This document shows positions 9,201-17,316 of a DNA stretch of 64,000 bases, piece by piece. The stretch comes from Rhodomicrobium lacus. Lineage in GTDB: Bacteria > Pseudomonadota > Alphaproteobacteria > Rhizobiales > Rhodomicrobiaceae. The notes below the pieces were generated by a model. It was not told the DNA's origin, ran no database searches, and saw only the letters and a list, made by a program, of their open reading frames with translations. A program made the translations under genes and the position numbers. Within the stretch, counting starts at the first letter, position 1, and every line of letters starts with the position of its first letter. Location: assembly GCF_003992725.1 (NCBI RefSeq), contig NZ_RZNF01000007.1, forward strand, positions 248,001-312,000. Direction: 5' to 3'.

Positions 9201-9750
9201 CCGATGCGTTCTGAATCATGGCCATGATCGCCATGCCGGGCTTCTCGCGGCGGATGAGATCGAGCGCCTTGTCGTCCACCTGGATCTTGAGGTCCAGGTC
9301 GGGGCCTTGAAGGAACAGCCAACTCGGCGCCACCCAGTCAAGGCTCTGCATGTTGGCGCGAAGCGACGCGAAGCTCGAGTCGTCCCAGTTCACGTAATAT
9401 CCGATGGTGAGCGGCTTTTCACGCCCCTCTCCCACAACCTTCGTTGCCCTCGCCTTCGCGGCAGTGGCCGAGAAGGGATGCTGCGGATGTTTGGTCTTCT
9501 TCTTGTCTGCCTGGGCGGCATAGGCGAGGCTGCGGGCCTGCGGCAGGAGATAGGGCGCTTTCGCGACGTCGTTCAGCACGGCGAAACGTTGCTGCGTCTG
9601 CGTGGCCTCCGGAAACGAGCGAAGGACGAAAAGGCTTGAAAGAAAAATAACCCCCGCGATGCTGCTCACGATCGCGAGCGCCCATGCAATGCGCGAGACA
9701 TGCCCCGCGCGCTTGTTTCGAGGGTCGAAGAAAACGGGATATTGTGCCAT
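6238..9750 (-). CDS. Membrane-bound three-domain protein: GH18-like hydrolase, NodB polysaccharide deacetylase, GT2 glycosyltransferase
   Basis: This is a 1170-residue membrane protein for making and trimming a beta-linked polysaccharide, probably an N-acetylglucosamine type. A membrane anchor spans about residues 21-45. A GH18-like domain (about 112-420) carries GYYVNWDDSS and LQGLVFDFEQVP, where the Glu sits in the family's catalytic position. A NodB domain (about 488-690) has the metal/catalytic motifs FDDGPSP (495), HTFTHP (547), RPPYFGD and LLHDSGGD. A membrane segment at about 720-745 leads to a GT2 domain with VVDDGST (799), DADTQ, AEDQDL and QRFRW, followed by C-terminal membrane spans. 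This order is seen in other proteobacterial fusions and parallels PgaB plus PgaC. The substrate is not shown by the sequence. The gene stands alone. Confidence 0.9.
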   Translation of the reverse strand: MAQYPVFFDPRNKRAGHVSRIAWALAIVSSIAGVIFLSSLFVLRSFPEATQTQQRFAVLNDVAKAPYLLPQARSLAYAAQADKKKTKHPQHPFSATAAKARATKVVGEGREKPLTIGYYVNWDDSSFASLRANMQSLDWVAPSWLFLQGPDLDLKIQVDDKALDLIRREKPGMAIMAMIQNASGAKWDGPGLGRLLADPEKRKARIEGMLAFLEEHKLQGLVFDFEQVPDNAHNDYLAFLGEVRSAFQPKGLVVSIAAPFDDPRWNYKAYAKVSDYVMLMGYDEHWAEGEPGPIASQSWFSTRLALRMRDLDPAHTIVAVGNYGYDWTVGSKAPAEDLTFQEIMLAARDARATVDLDSATLNPRFSYMEDGQTHRVWFMDAVTAYNHLRAADKYRPAGYAIWRLGSEDPSLWQVLPRSYGASPPASLETIVPTADVNFIGKGELLQVAADPKAGARTFKTDEQNATIVAENYTAMPASFVIRRFGDAPGKIALTFDDGPSPEWTPKILEILKEKNVHATFFIIGENGAANPKLVQRVLAEGHDLGNHTFTHPNIGEVSDSVAAIEINATQRLIEALTGRSTRLFRPPYFGDAEPSTAQEIGPLEVAERLGYVTVGLKVDPDDWMKPTADEIVQRIVAQSTDPDLEKRGQIVLLHDSGGDRTTTVEALPRIIDELRARGFEFATVSEMAGWSRDRAMPPVPADEAASVFNRYMFYTLNLFQNALTTLFIAAIALGLGRLVVLCGLAAYGNRRRKRRADPAYVDDLSVSVLIPAFNEAKVIAASIRQILASSHRKLDVIVVDDGSTDNTADVVRGEFADDPRVSLIQTSNGGKAHAINLALAQATGDIVVVLDADTQFEPLTISRLVRWFADPKVGAVAGNAKVGNRINVLTRWQALEYITAQNLERRALATLDCITVVPGAVGAWRREAITGLGGFPSNTLAEDQDLTISVQRAGYKVLFDADALAWTEAPDTMGGLAKQRFRWAFGTLQCLWKHRAANLNPRYGALGMVALPQVWLFQIVLALISPLVDLLLLVQIVRTGVDYLQHGSQFNPENFMITLTYYAVFMTVDLSAALIAFVLEKREDRSLLWWLVLQRFGYRQVMYYVVAKSVVRALQGRVVGWGKLERKATVRAMEPREANVRPASREAPAVSGTAAVQAPVDGLPGHTPAT

Positions 9751-10084
9751 GAGCCTTGCGGAATTTTACCCGCCCGAACGCGGGCGTCACCGGGTGAAGG
9801 AGAAGCCAGACAATAGGCCGCTCATCCTGAACGTCACCTGTACAGAACGAGATTAATTCGCATAAGACCCGCGATGACCCGGCGGAGTCTTTTTCGTCGC
9901 GGTGTTGCCGCGACGACCTCAAATTCGTCCCATCCGGCAGATGTCACATTCGACGACCAAGGTGGCCGCGCCCGATCGCGTTTATCCTGTTGAATTTCGC
10001 CAAGGTTTCACGCAATTGCCGTAGCATTTTCCGAAAGCGCTGCTTTTTCATGACACGGGGATATTCCGGCCTCGATTGAAAGCT
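9751..10084. other. Divergent intergenic region
   Basis: The 334 bases between two divergent genes should hold both promoters. I see a short CCCG/CGGG inverted repeat near 9767-9785 but no clear -35/-10 pair or known operator. Confidence 0.4.
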
Positions 10085-10927
10085 ATGGATCGGATGTTTT
10101 ATCTATCCAAATTGGTATGGGCGGTGCTTCAGCCTTCCAACCTCATTGCCCTTCTTCTCCTGCTCGGCATCGGGCTGCTCGCACTGCGAAAGCGCAGCGC
10201 CGCGCTCCGGCTGATCGTTGGCGCGACGGCTCTTTATATCGTCGCCGCCTTCTCGCCGCTCGCGAACTGGCTCCTTCATCCGCTGGAACACCACGTAAAG
10301 CCGGGCACGGAACGCGATGTAACCGGGGCAGCCGGGATCATTGTCCTCGGCGGTGGTATTTCGGGAGCGATCCCGTCCGAGGACCGAGCGATCCCGATGG
10401 GGGGAGCCATCGAGCGGGTGACGGAAACCTTGCGCCTCGCGGTGCGCCATCCCGAAATTCCCGTCATCTTCTCGGGTGGAAGCGGACTGATCCTGCGGTT
10501 GGGGGATGAGCCGAACGAAGCAGACGCCGCACGGCGATTCTTCGCGGGCTTCGGCATTGTGCCGCCGCGCCTGCAACTCGAAGACCGTTCGCGCAACACG
10601 CTCGAAAACGCCACCCTGAGCGCGGCCATGCTCCAGCCGAAGCCCGATCAGCGTTGGATCCTCGTCACGTCGGCGTTCCACATCCGCCGTGCTAAGGCAC
10701 TGTTCGAGGCACAGGGCTTCAAGGTGGTGCCGTGGCCGGTGAATTATCTGACGAATGGTTCCGGCGATCTGCTGCAGCCGTTCGGGCGCGGTTCGGAAGG
10801 GCTGCGCCGCATGGACCTCGCCACGAAGGAATGGCTCGGCTTGTTCGTGTCGTGGCTGCGCGGAGACTTCTCACCGGCGCAGAACGGAGGAAACCTCGTC
10901 GAGCCCGCGCGCGTTTCAGGCTCATGA
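10085..10927 (+). CDS. YdcF/ElyC family (DUF218) membrane protein
   Basis: Two N-terminal hydrophobic segments (LIALLLLLGIGLLAL and LIVGATALYIVAAFSPLANW) precede a DUF218 domain with the typical IIVLGGG, VIFSGGSG, E-x(n)-EDRSRNTLENA and ILVTSAFHIRRA motifs. Members of this family act in envelope maintenance (ElyC, SanA), but the reaction is generally not known. The ATG at 10085 is preferred over a TTG nine bases upstream. The stop overlaps the start of the next gene in ATGA, so the two are translationally coupled. Confidence 0.85.
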   Translation: MDRMFYLSKLVWAVLQPSNLIALLLLLGIGLLALRKRSAALRLIVGATALYIVAAFSPLANWLLHPLEHHVKPGTERDVTGAAGIIVLGGGISGAIPSEDRAIPMGGAIERVTETLRLAVRHPEIPVIFSGGSGLILRLGDEPNEADAARRFFAGFGIVPPRLQLEDRSRNTLENATLSAAMLQPKPDQRWILVTSAFHIRRAKALFEAQGFKVVPWPVNYLTNGSGDLLQPFGRGSEGLRRMDLATKEWLGLFVSWLRGDFSPAQNGGNLVEPARVSGS

Positions 10928-11673
10928 CCATAAGCAACCCCGTCATTCGCGCCGGCATCGGCGGTTGGACCTATGAACCGTGGCGCGGTCTCTTTTATCC
11001 GAAGGGCCTGCCGCATGCGAGCGAGCTTCGGTTTGCGAGCCGTGCGCTCACGTCCATCGAGGTCAACGGCACGTTCTATCGCACGCAAACGCCCGCCACG
11101 TTTGCGAAGTGGCGCGACGAGACGCCGGAGGGCTTCGTGTTCTCCATCAAGGCGCCGCGCGCCGCCGTTATGAAGCGTGTGCTCGCGGAGGCGGGGCCAG
11201 CGGTCGAACGCTTCGTGGCAAGCGGGATCTCCCGGTTGGGCGGCAAGCTCGGACCGATCCTGTGGCAGTTCGCGCCGACGAAGAAATTCGACGGAGACGA
11301 CATGGCGGCGTTTCTGGCGCTCCTCCCCCGTGAAGCGGGCGGCAATCCCCTGCGCCACGCGCTCGAAGCCCGCCACGAGAGCTTTCGCACACCCGCCTTC
11401 ACGGATCTCGCGGCGAAGGCGGGAGCCGCCATCGTGCTTGCGGATTCCGACAACTATCCGCTGATCGATGAGCCGACCGCCAGCTTTGTCTATGCGCGGC
11501 TTATGAAGGCGCGGGCAGACGAGGAAACGGGCTATGCGCCCGCCGAGATCGCGGCCTGGCGGCAGCGTGCCGAAGGCTGGGCGGCAGGCGGCCGCGACGT
11601 GTTCGTGTATTTCATCGACGGCGCGAAGGAGCGCGCACCCGCCGCGGCTCAGGCTTTTCTCGCAGGGCTTTGA
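10924..11673 (+). CDS. DUF72 (YecE-like) family protein
   Basis: The protein has 249 residues with the DUF72 pattern: AGIGGWTYEPWRGLFYP at the N-terminus, then VNGTFYRTQTPATFAKW, F-x-FSIKAPR, LGPILWQFAP, ALEARHESF and a closing Y-x-ARLMKA region. The fold is a TIM barrel; the function is not established. The start is the ATG overlapping the upstream stop (ATGA); an open frame continues upstream but lies inside the YdcF gene. It ends facing the minus-strand proline-rich gene 19 bases away. Confidence 0.88.
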   Translation: MTISNPVIRAGIGGWTYEPWRGLFYPKGLPHASELRFASRALTSIEVNGTFYRTQTPATFAKWRDETPEGFVFSIKAPRAAVMKRVLAEAGPAVERFVASGISRLGGKLGPILWQFAPTKKFDGDDMAAFLALLPREAGGNPLRHALEARHESFRTPAFTDLAAKAGAAIVLADSDNYPLIDEPTASFVYARLMKARADEETGYAPAEIAAWRQRAEGWAAGGRDVFVYFIDGAKERAPAAAQAFLAGL

Positions 11674-11692
11674 CGGCGCGGTGCCGCCGCCC

Positions 11693-14497
11693 TTACGGAC
11701 GCAGGAATGCCTTCGCCTGCTCGGTCAGATAGGCAAAGGCCCGCGCGCGTTTCGCGTCGTCCTGAAGCACGGACGGCAGGACGCCGTATAGCGCAATCTT
11801 GTCGGTTTGCGAGCCCGGCATGCGGCACACATAAACGCCTTCCGGCGCGCTTGGCGCGGGCCTGACGCGAGACACATGGAGCATGCTGCGCGCGGCGTCT
11901 TCGCTCCAGATTTCGAGCGCGAAAGTTCTCCGGGCAAGCCGCAGCCATTTCGGCGCGCCGAACGGGTCCGCATCGCGGCTCACAGGCTCCTGACAGAAAT
12001 AACTGCCCTTCTCGTCCTTCACATCGCCGGTGACGACGAGCAGCGTTTCCTGCTTCACGCCAGACCGCGTCACCACTCCGGCTTGAGCGCGGATGACGTC
12101 CAGCGCGGTGTCGAGATAATACCGTTCGAGAGAGCCCGGTTCGAAGATTGCCTCTGGCGCGGGATTGACGTGCGAAGCGGCAATCAGCTCGCGCAGGAAA
12201 TCGTTGCGCGCGCTGCCGTCGGCGAGAGGAGTTCCGCCGTCGGTAACCTCGACCTTCCTTGTATCGAGGGTCACACCGGCCTGCGCGCGCGCCAGCACCT
12301 TCCTCTCATAGCGCGCCGACGACACCGTGCGCACCAGATCGAAGACGTTCGTCCACATGGCTTCGACGCCGGAAGCGCCGATCGACTCGGCCAGTTTCGA
12401 GTTGGTCGAGAGCACCGCGATGAAGGTGGACCCGGCCCGTTGCAGCGAACGCGCGATGATGCCGCCGCGAAGTTCCTGCGCGTCGACGAGCGGTCGCGCC
12501 TCCAGCTCGCACAGGGGCGCGTTCGGTCCGTTGAGGATGATGGCGGCGGCGCCCGCTTCGGCCGTGCTGATGAGAAGCTCGCCCGCGTCGATGGTGGGAG
12601 GCAGGCGAAGGCGATAGACGCTGCCGTCGCTGACGGTGAAGGGCAGCCCGCGCGGGCGCTGCTGCGGCTGGAACTTGGGCCAGCCCTCCCCGATGCGCCG
12701 GTTCATGGACACATCGAGCGCGGGATCGCAGCCGCGAACAGGCTCCCCCGCCGCGCCCGTGATCCTGATCGCAAGGTCTGCTGCGCGCACGAAAAGCGGC
12801 TCGACCGTCACCACAACGCGTTGGGCGTCGGTGTTCACGTCGCTGATGCGGAAATGCGGCATCTGCATTTCGAGATAGGCGGCATCCTGCGCACGCCTGA
12901 ACGAAGCCTCGGGAAGATCTGCGACCAGTCCGACAGGCGTCGGCGTCAGGATCTTGCCGTCGATGCTGATGCTGCCCTCGGCGCGAAGCACGTCCTCCGC
13001 CGGGAAGATCTCCCCCGATTGCCGCCGGAACACCAGCGTCAGGCGGCGTAGCGTCTTGGCCGCATCCTGCCCTGACGCGGAGCCGTCCACGGAAGGTGCG
13101 GCCTGGGAAGGGGCGCTTTCAGCGGGCTTGCCAGTGGAAGCGGACGGCGATCCTTCCTGCTGCGGCTGAGCGGGCGGCGCAGGCGGAGCGACGGCAGGAG
13201 CTTGCGCAGGGTCCGAAGCTTCTTGCTGCGCATCGGGGGCGCGATCGTCCTCTCTGGAAGGAGACGGTCGAGGCACCGAAGGCGCTTCGGGGGTCGCAGG
13301 CTCCGATTTCGGCGCGGTTTTTTCCGCCTCGGCCAGAGGTTCGGGCGTGTCTTGAAGCGCCGGTTTGCCAACCTCCGCCGGAGCGATGGGCTCGGCGGCT
13401 TTCGGTGACGCGTTCTCCGGGATGGGCGCAGGCTCGCCTCCGGTCGGCTTGGCGTCGGCGGTCGAACCAGCGGCGTCGGGCTGTGTCTTGTGCGATGCCT
13501 CGGGCGTCGATGGAGTTCCGGGCGGAGGAGGCGGAGGCGTCCGGTGTCCATCGGCGGCCTTCGGCGCCGGTACTTGCTCTTGTGGCGCGGAAGGTGTCGG
13601 CGGCGGCGTAATGAGCGACGGCGTCGCCGGCGGAACGACCGGCGCGGGCTGGGAGAGCGCGGGCGGCAGTTGGCGGCGGGGCGGCGTGGCCGGCGCTGGC
13701 GGCAGCGCAGGCGCGGGCCTGTCCTTCACCTCGGGCTTGCTCTGCGGGTCGGCGGGCTTCGGCTCGACCGCTTTCTCGGGCGCGGGAAGCGGCTTCGCCG
13801 GTGCGGTCTCCTTCAGCGGCTTTTCCGGCTGGACGGGGCGAGGCTCTTCCGCGCGCGCCGCCGCGGTCTGTCTCGATTTCACGAGGTGATTCACGAGCGA
13901 TGCGCCGAGCGTGACCGAGTCGGGCGGGCAAGACCCCTGACAGACGAGCAGCGCCGGAACTCCGCACAGGAAGAACGGACGGATCTCGTCAAAACGCGAG
14001 CCGCCGCGCTTCAGGCGGAAGCCCACATCGGCGAAACTCGTGCCGATGTCGAGCACCTTCGATGGCGCGAATGCGACCATCTCCGCATCCTCTTTCAGTT
14101 CTTCCAGCGACGCGCCCTGCCGCCCCACGAAGAAGACGGGCACCTTCATCGGCGATTGCTGAGCGCCGTCACGCGCGAGAACGCAGGTGCGCGGCGCGCG
14201 GCTCGTGAAGACGCCGATGCGATCCGACACGTCGAGATAGAGGGCGAAAGACTTCCGGTAGGTATTGCGACCCGCCGACGACGGAAAAAACGGCATCCGC
14301 TCCGCGGCTTCGCCGAAAGGTTCGAGAAGGAAGCGGCGCGACTGGAGGTCGTGGCCGACGATGAGCGTATTCTGCGGCCACTTCGCGCAGGCGTTCGACC
14401 ACTCCGCCGCCGCCGGGACAGCGCAGATTGCAGGCGCGAGACCGGCCAGAAGGGCCAGCGCGCTGAAAACGCGTCGATAAACGGGCGGTGCGGGCAT
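11693..14497 (-). CDS. Large secreted proline-rich protein of unknown function
   Basis: I do not recognise this 934-residue protein. It begins with a signal peptide (MPAPPVYRRVFSALALLAGL, cleavage near AAA). Residues about 35-210 form one domain containing a few Cys. Residues about 210-480 are a low-complexity linker rich in Pro, Ala, Glu and Lys. The C-terminal half is a globular region with FRRQSGEIFPAEDV and LRGGIIARSLQRAG; the stretch FIAVLSTNSKLAE is loosely reminiscent of a von Willebrand A-like fold, but this is weak. It is probably periplasmic or surface-exposed. It is divergent from the dnaJ gene and convergent with the DUF72 gene. Confidence 0.7.
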   Translation of the reverse strand: MPAPPVYRRVFSALALLAGLAPAICAVPAAAEWSNACAKWPQNTLIVGHDLQSRRFLLEPFGEAAERMPFFPSSAGRNTYRKSFALYLDVSDRIGVFTSRAPRTCVLARDGAQQSPMKVPVFFVGRQGASLEELKEDAEMVAFAPSKVLDIGTSFADVGFRLKRGGSRFDEIRPFFLCGVPALLVCQGSCPPDSVTLGASLVNHLVKSRQTAAARAEEPRPVQPEKPLKETAPAKPLPAPEKAVEPKPADPQSKPEVKDRPAPALPPAPATPPRRQLPPALSQPAPVVPPATPSLITPPPTPSAPQEQVPAPKAADGHRTPPPPPPGTPSTPEASHKTQPDAAGSTADAKPTGGEPAPIPENASPKAAEPIAPAEVGKPALQDTPEPLAEAEKTAPKSEPATPEAPSVPRPSPSREDDRAPDAQQEASDPAQAPAVAPPAPPAQPQQEGSPSASTGKPAESAPSQAAPSVDGSASGQDAAKTLRRLTLVFRRQSGEIFPAEDVLRAEGSISIDGKILTPTPVGLVADLPEASFRRAQDAAYLEMQMPHFRISDVNTDAQRVVVTVEPLFVRAADLAIRITGAAGEPVRGCDPALDVSMNRRIGEGWPKFQPQQRPRGLPFTVSDGSVYRLRLPPTIDAGELLISTAEAGAAAIILNGPNAPLCELEARPLVDAQELRGGIIARSLQRAGSTFIAVLSTNSKLAESIGASGVEAMWTNVFDLVRTVSSARYERKVLARAQAGVTLDTRKVEVTDGGTPLADGSARNDFLRELIAASHVNPAPEAIFEPGSLERYYLDTALDVIRAQAGVVTRSGVKQETLLVVTGDVKDEKGSYFCQEPVSRDADPFGAPKWLRLARRTFALEIWSEDAARSMLHVSRVRPAPSAPEGVYVCRMPGSQTDKIALYGVLPSVLQDDAKRARAFAYLTEQAKAFLRP

Positions 14498-14702
14498 GCA
14501 GTGGAAGCGGGCCGGATGGTTGATGCGCGCAATTTACCTCGAATTGAACAGTTTCGCAAAAGCACCCGCACCGCATCGTTAATTGAGTGTCGCTTTACAG
14601 TCCGGCGGGGACAAGAACCTTCGCGAGCTTGGAAACGAAGTCTTGTCCTCGCGCATGTTACCGCTAAATGAATGGCGAGGTTCTGGACATCCCACAGCGA
14701 TC

Positions 14703-15632
14703 ATGGCTGACCCCTATACAATTCTCGGCGTTTCCAAAGCGGCGACGGATGACGAGATCCGCAAGGCATACAAGTCGCTCGCGAAGAAAAATCATCCCGA
14801 CCTGAACCCTGGCGACAAGGAAGCCGAGGCGCGGTTCAAGGACATCTCGGCCGCCTACACCTTCCTTAGCGACAAGGAAAAGCGCCGCGCCTTCGACGCG
14901 GGCGAAATCGACGAGCACGGTCAGGAAAAGCCGCAGCGGCGCTACTACCGCGACTACGCGGATGCGGGCGCGGGAGAGCGCTATTACACGAGTCCCGAAG
15001 GAGGGTTCGAGGGGTTCGGCGGTTCCGGCGATTTCAGCGACCTGTTCGGCGACATCCTGCGCCGCCGTGGCGAAGCCGGCGCGGGAACAGGCGGCGCGCA
15101 GTTCCGCATGCGCGGCGGCGACCTTCATTACGCGCTTCCCGTCGACTTCCTTGAAGCGGTGAACGGCGCGAAGAAGCGCGTCGACATGCCCGATGGCAAG
15201 ACGCTCGACATCACCATCCCGGCGGGCGTGGAGGACGGCCAGACGCTGCGCCTGAAGGGGCAGGGCATGCCCGGCATCGGCGGCGGACCCGCTGGCGACG
15301 CGCTCATCACCGTGAGCGTTTTACCGCACCCCGTTTTCCGACGCGAAGGGCAGGATATCCGATCCGTTTTGCCGGTCACGCTTGGCGAGGCGTTATCCGG
15401 CGGTTCCGTCCCGGTGGAGACAGTCACCGGGCGGGTGAACGTCAAGATCCCGAAACACTCGAATACCGGGCGCGTGCTGCGCCTGCGCGGCAAGGGCGTT
15501 CAGGGCAAGATGAAGGGCGATCATCTCGTGGAGCTTCAGGTGGTTTTGCCGCCCGAGCCGGACGCCGCGCTCGAAGATTTCGTGACGGCGTGGGAGAAGG
15601 ACCACCCCTATGATCCGAGGCAGGGAGGCTAG
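14703..15632 (+). CDS. cbpA: DnaJ-class co-chaperone, CbpA type (no zinc finger)
   Basis: This J-domain protein stimulates Hsp70 (DnaK) ATPase. The J domain fills residues 1-70 and has the HPD motif in KKNHPDLNPGDKEAE. A Gly/Phe-rich linker (GGFEGFGGSGDFSDLFGD) follows, then two C-terminal substrate-binding beta domains (KRVDMPDGKTLDITIP, GRVLRLRGKGV). There are no CxxCxGxG repeats, so this is the CbpA/DjlA-like class, not canonical DnaJ. The start at 14703 (MADPYTILGVSKAA) is the standard J-domain start. A CbpM-like gene follows after three bases, which supports the cbpA assignment. Confidence 0.9.
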   Translation: MADPYTILGVSKAATDDEIRKAYKSLAKKNHPDLNPGDKEAEARFKDISAAYTFLSDKEKRRAFDAGEIDEHGQEKPQRRYYRDYADAGAGERYYTSPEGGFEGFGGSGDFSDLFGDILRRRGEAGAGTGGAQFRMRGGDLHYALPVDFLEAVNGAKKRVDMPDGKTLDITIPAGVEDGQTLRLKGQGMPGIGGGPAGDALITVSVLPHPVFRREGQDIRSVLPVTLGEALSGGSVPVETVTGRVNVKIPKHSNTGRVLRLRGKGVQGKMKGDHLVELQVVLPPEPDAALEDFVTAWEKDHPYDPRQGG

Positions 15633-15635
15633 AGC

Positions 15636-15971
15636 ATGATGATCGGCGAAACCGAGATCGTCACCCGCTTCAGGCTCGACGAAAAGGTTCTCGAACGGTG
15701 GATCGCCGCCGGGTGGGTGAAGCCGAGGCGCGGCCCGCAAGGCTTCCTGTTCGACGAGACGGACGTCGCGCGCACGCATTTTCTCTGCGACCTCAGCTAT
15801 GGCATGGACCTTAGCGACGAGGAGATGACCATGGTCTTGTCGCTGGTGGATCAGCTCCATGGTGCGCGCGCGTTGCTTCGTGCGATGACCGAGGCCGTGC
15901 ACAAACAGCCTGACCATGTCCGCGAGGCTATTCTGACGCACGTGCGGGTCGTCGTGGGGCCGCGAGAGTAG
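15636..15971 (+). CDS. cbpM: CbpM-like chaperone modulator (MerR-fold)
   Basis: This 111-residue protein begins with a MerR-like helix-turn-helix (TEIVTRFRLDEKVLERWIAAGWV, then FDETDVAR) and continues with a helical tail that includes LSLVDQLHGARALLRAM. CbpM proteins bind the J domain of CbpA and inhibit it. The assignment rests on the size, the fold signature and the three-base spacing after the cbpA-like gene. Confidence 0.8.
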   Translation: MMIGETEIVTRFRLDEKVLERWIAAGWVKPRRGPQGFLFDETDVARTHFLCDLSYGMDLSDEEMTMVLSLVDQLHGARALLRAMTEAVHKQPDHVREAILTHVRVVVGPRE

Positions 15972-16087
15972 GCGCGACGCCGCTTGCCCCTCTGCGAGCT
16001 TGCATTCATTTTCTTGACGCGCGGCAACGCGCTCGCTTTATGCTCGGCGCATTGATCGCGGCCGGAACAATTCAAGGTGAGTGCGTG

Positions 16088-17257
16088 ATGCCTGCGAAGA
16101 AGGAAATCGTGCTCATCGGGGCGGGGCTCGCGCACGCCAACGCCTTGCGTGCGTTATGCAAGAGCGTGCACGAGCATGCGCGTCTTACCGTCGTCACGCG
16201 GCATCCACGCACACCCTATTCCGCGATGCTGCCCGGCCTCATGGCGGGCTTCTATACGAACGACGACATCCATATCGACGTTGCCGGGCTCTGCCGGTTC
16301 GCGGGCGCGAAACTCGTCGTGAGCGAGGTGTCCGGCATCGACATCCACGCGCGCCGCGTTTTCTGTGAAGTCCGCGAGCCCATCCCGTTCGACATCCTGT
16401 CCATCGACACCGGCTCGACGCCGAACACGCACGAGGTGCCGGGCGCGGACGCGCACGCCGTCGCGATCAAGCCGGTAGACAAATTCCTCGCGGGCTTCGA
16501 GGCGGCGCGGGCGCGGCTTCTGCAAAGGGGCTCTGCGAAATTCGTGGTCGTGGGCGGCGGCGCGAGTGGCGTGGAACTCATATGCACCATGGAGCGCGTG
16601 CTGCGCGCCAATCTCGAACGTGAGGGGCTCAACCCCGACGCGGTCGGCTTCACCCTGCTGACGCGCAAGGCGGCGATCCTCGACATGTTCTCGCTTGGGC
16701 TCGGCACGCGCTTCGAGCGGATTCTTGCCGCGCGTGGCATCGAGGTGATCGCCGGAAAAAACGCGAGCCGGGTGGAGGCGGGAGCGGTGCACACCGATTG
16801 CGGGGCGGCCGTGGCCTATGACGAGCTTTTCTGGACGGTCGAAGCGTCAGCCGCGCCGTGGCTCGGCGAAACCGGCCTCGCGCTCGACGAACGCGGGTTT
16901 GTCGCGGTTCGGCCCACCATGGAGAGCACCTCGCACGCGGATGTCTTCGCGACAGGCGACGTGGCGTCTTTTGTGGGGCGCGCCGTGCCGAAGGCGGGCA
17001 TCTATGCCGTGCGCCAGAGCGTCGTGCTTGCCGAGAATCTTCGCCTCGCGGCGGAGGGCGCGCCGCTCAAGCCCTTCCTTCCGCAGAAGCGTTTCCTCCA
17101 GCTCATCACGGCGGGGGAACGTTACGCGGTAGGCGCGCGCGGGCGCTTCAGCTTCGAAGGCCGCTGGGTCTGGCATCTCAAGGACCGGATAGACCGGGGC
17201 TTCGTCTCGGGGTTCAAAAGGCTCGCTCCGGCCGCCGAGACGGTCAAGTCGGCGTGA
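16088..17257 (+). CDS. FAD/NAD(P)-dependent pyridine nucleotide-disulfide oxidoreductase, SelD N-terminal-like type
   Basis: A 389-residue flavoprotein. IVLIGAGLAHANAL is the first Rossmann dinucleotide-binding motif, FVVVGGGASGVEL the second, and HADVFATGDVASF the FAD-contacting ATGD motif. The stretch PYSAMLPGLMAGFYTNDDIHID resembles the NADH-dehydrogenase-like module that is fused to the N-terminus of selenide water dikinase (SelD) in some bacteria; here there is no kinase domain. I chose the ATG at 16088 (AAGGTGAG upstream) over the frame start at 16040. A radical-SAM gene follows 59 bases downstream. The substrate is unknown. Confidence 0.82.
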   Translation: MPAKKEIVLIGAGLAHANALRALCKSVHEHARLTVVTRHPRTPYSAMLPGLMAGFYTNDDIHIDVAGLCRFAGAKLVVSEVSGIDIHARRVFCEVREPIPFDILSIDTGSTPNTHEVPGADAHAVAIKPVDKFLAGFEAARARLLQRGSAKFVVVGGGASGVELICTMERVLRANLEREGLNPDAVGFTLLTRKAAILDMFSLGLGTRFERILAARGIEVIAGKNASRVEAGAVHTDCGAAVAYDELFWTVEASAAPWLGETGLALDERGFVAVRPTMESTSHADVFATGDVASFVGRAVPKAGIYAVRQSVVLAENLRLAAEGAPLKPFLPQKRFLQLITAGERYAVGARGRFSFEGRWVWHLKDRIDRGFVSGFKRLAPAAETVKSA

Positions 17258-17316
17258 AATCGCTTGGCGAGGCGCCGCCGCATCCCTTATCGCATGTGAA
17301 AGCGAATGGAGCGCAC

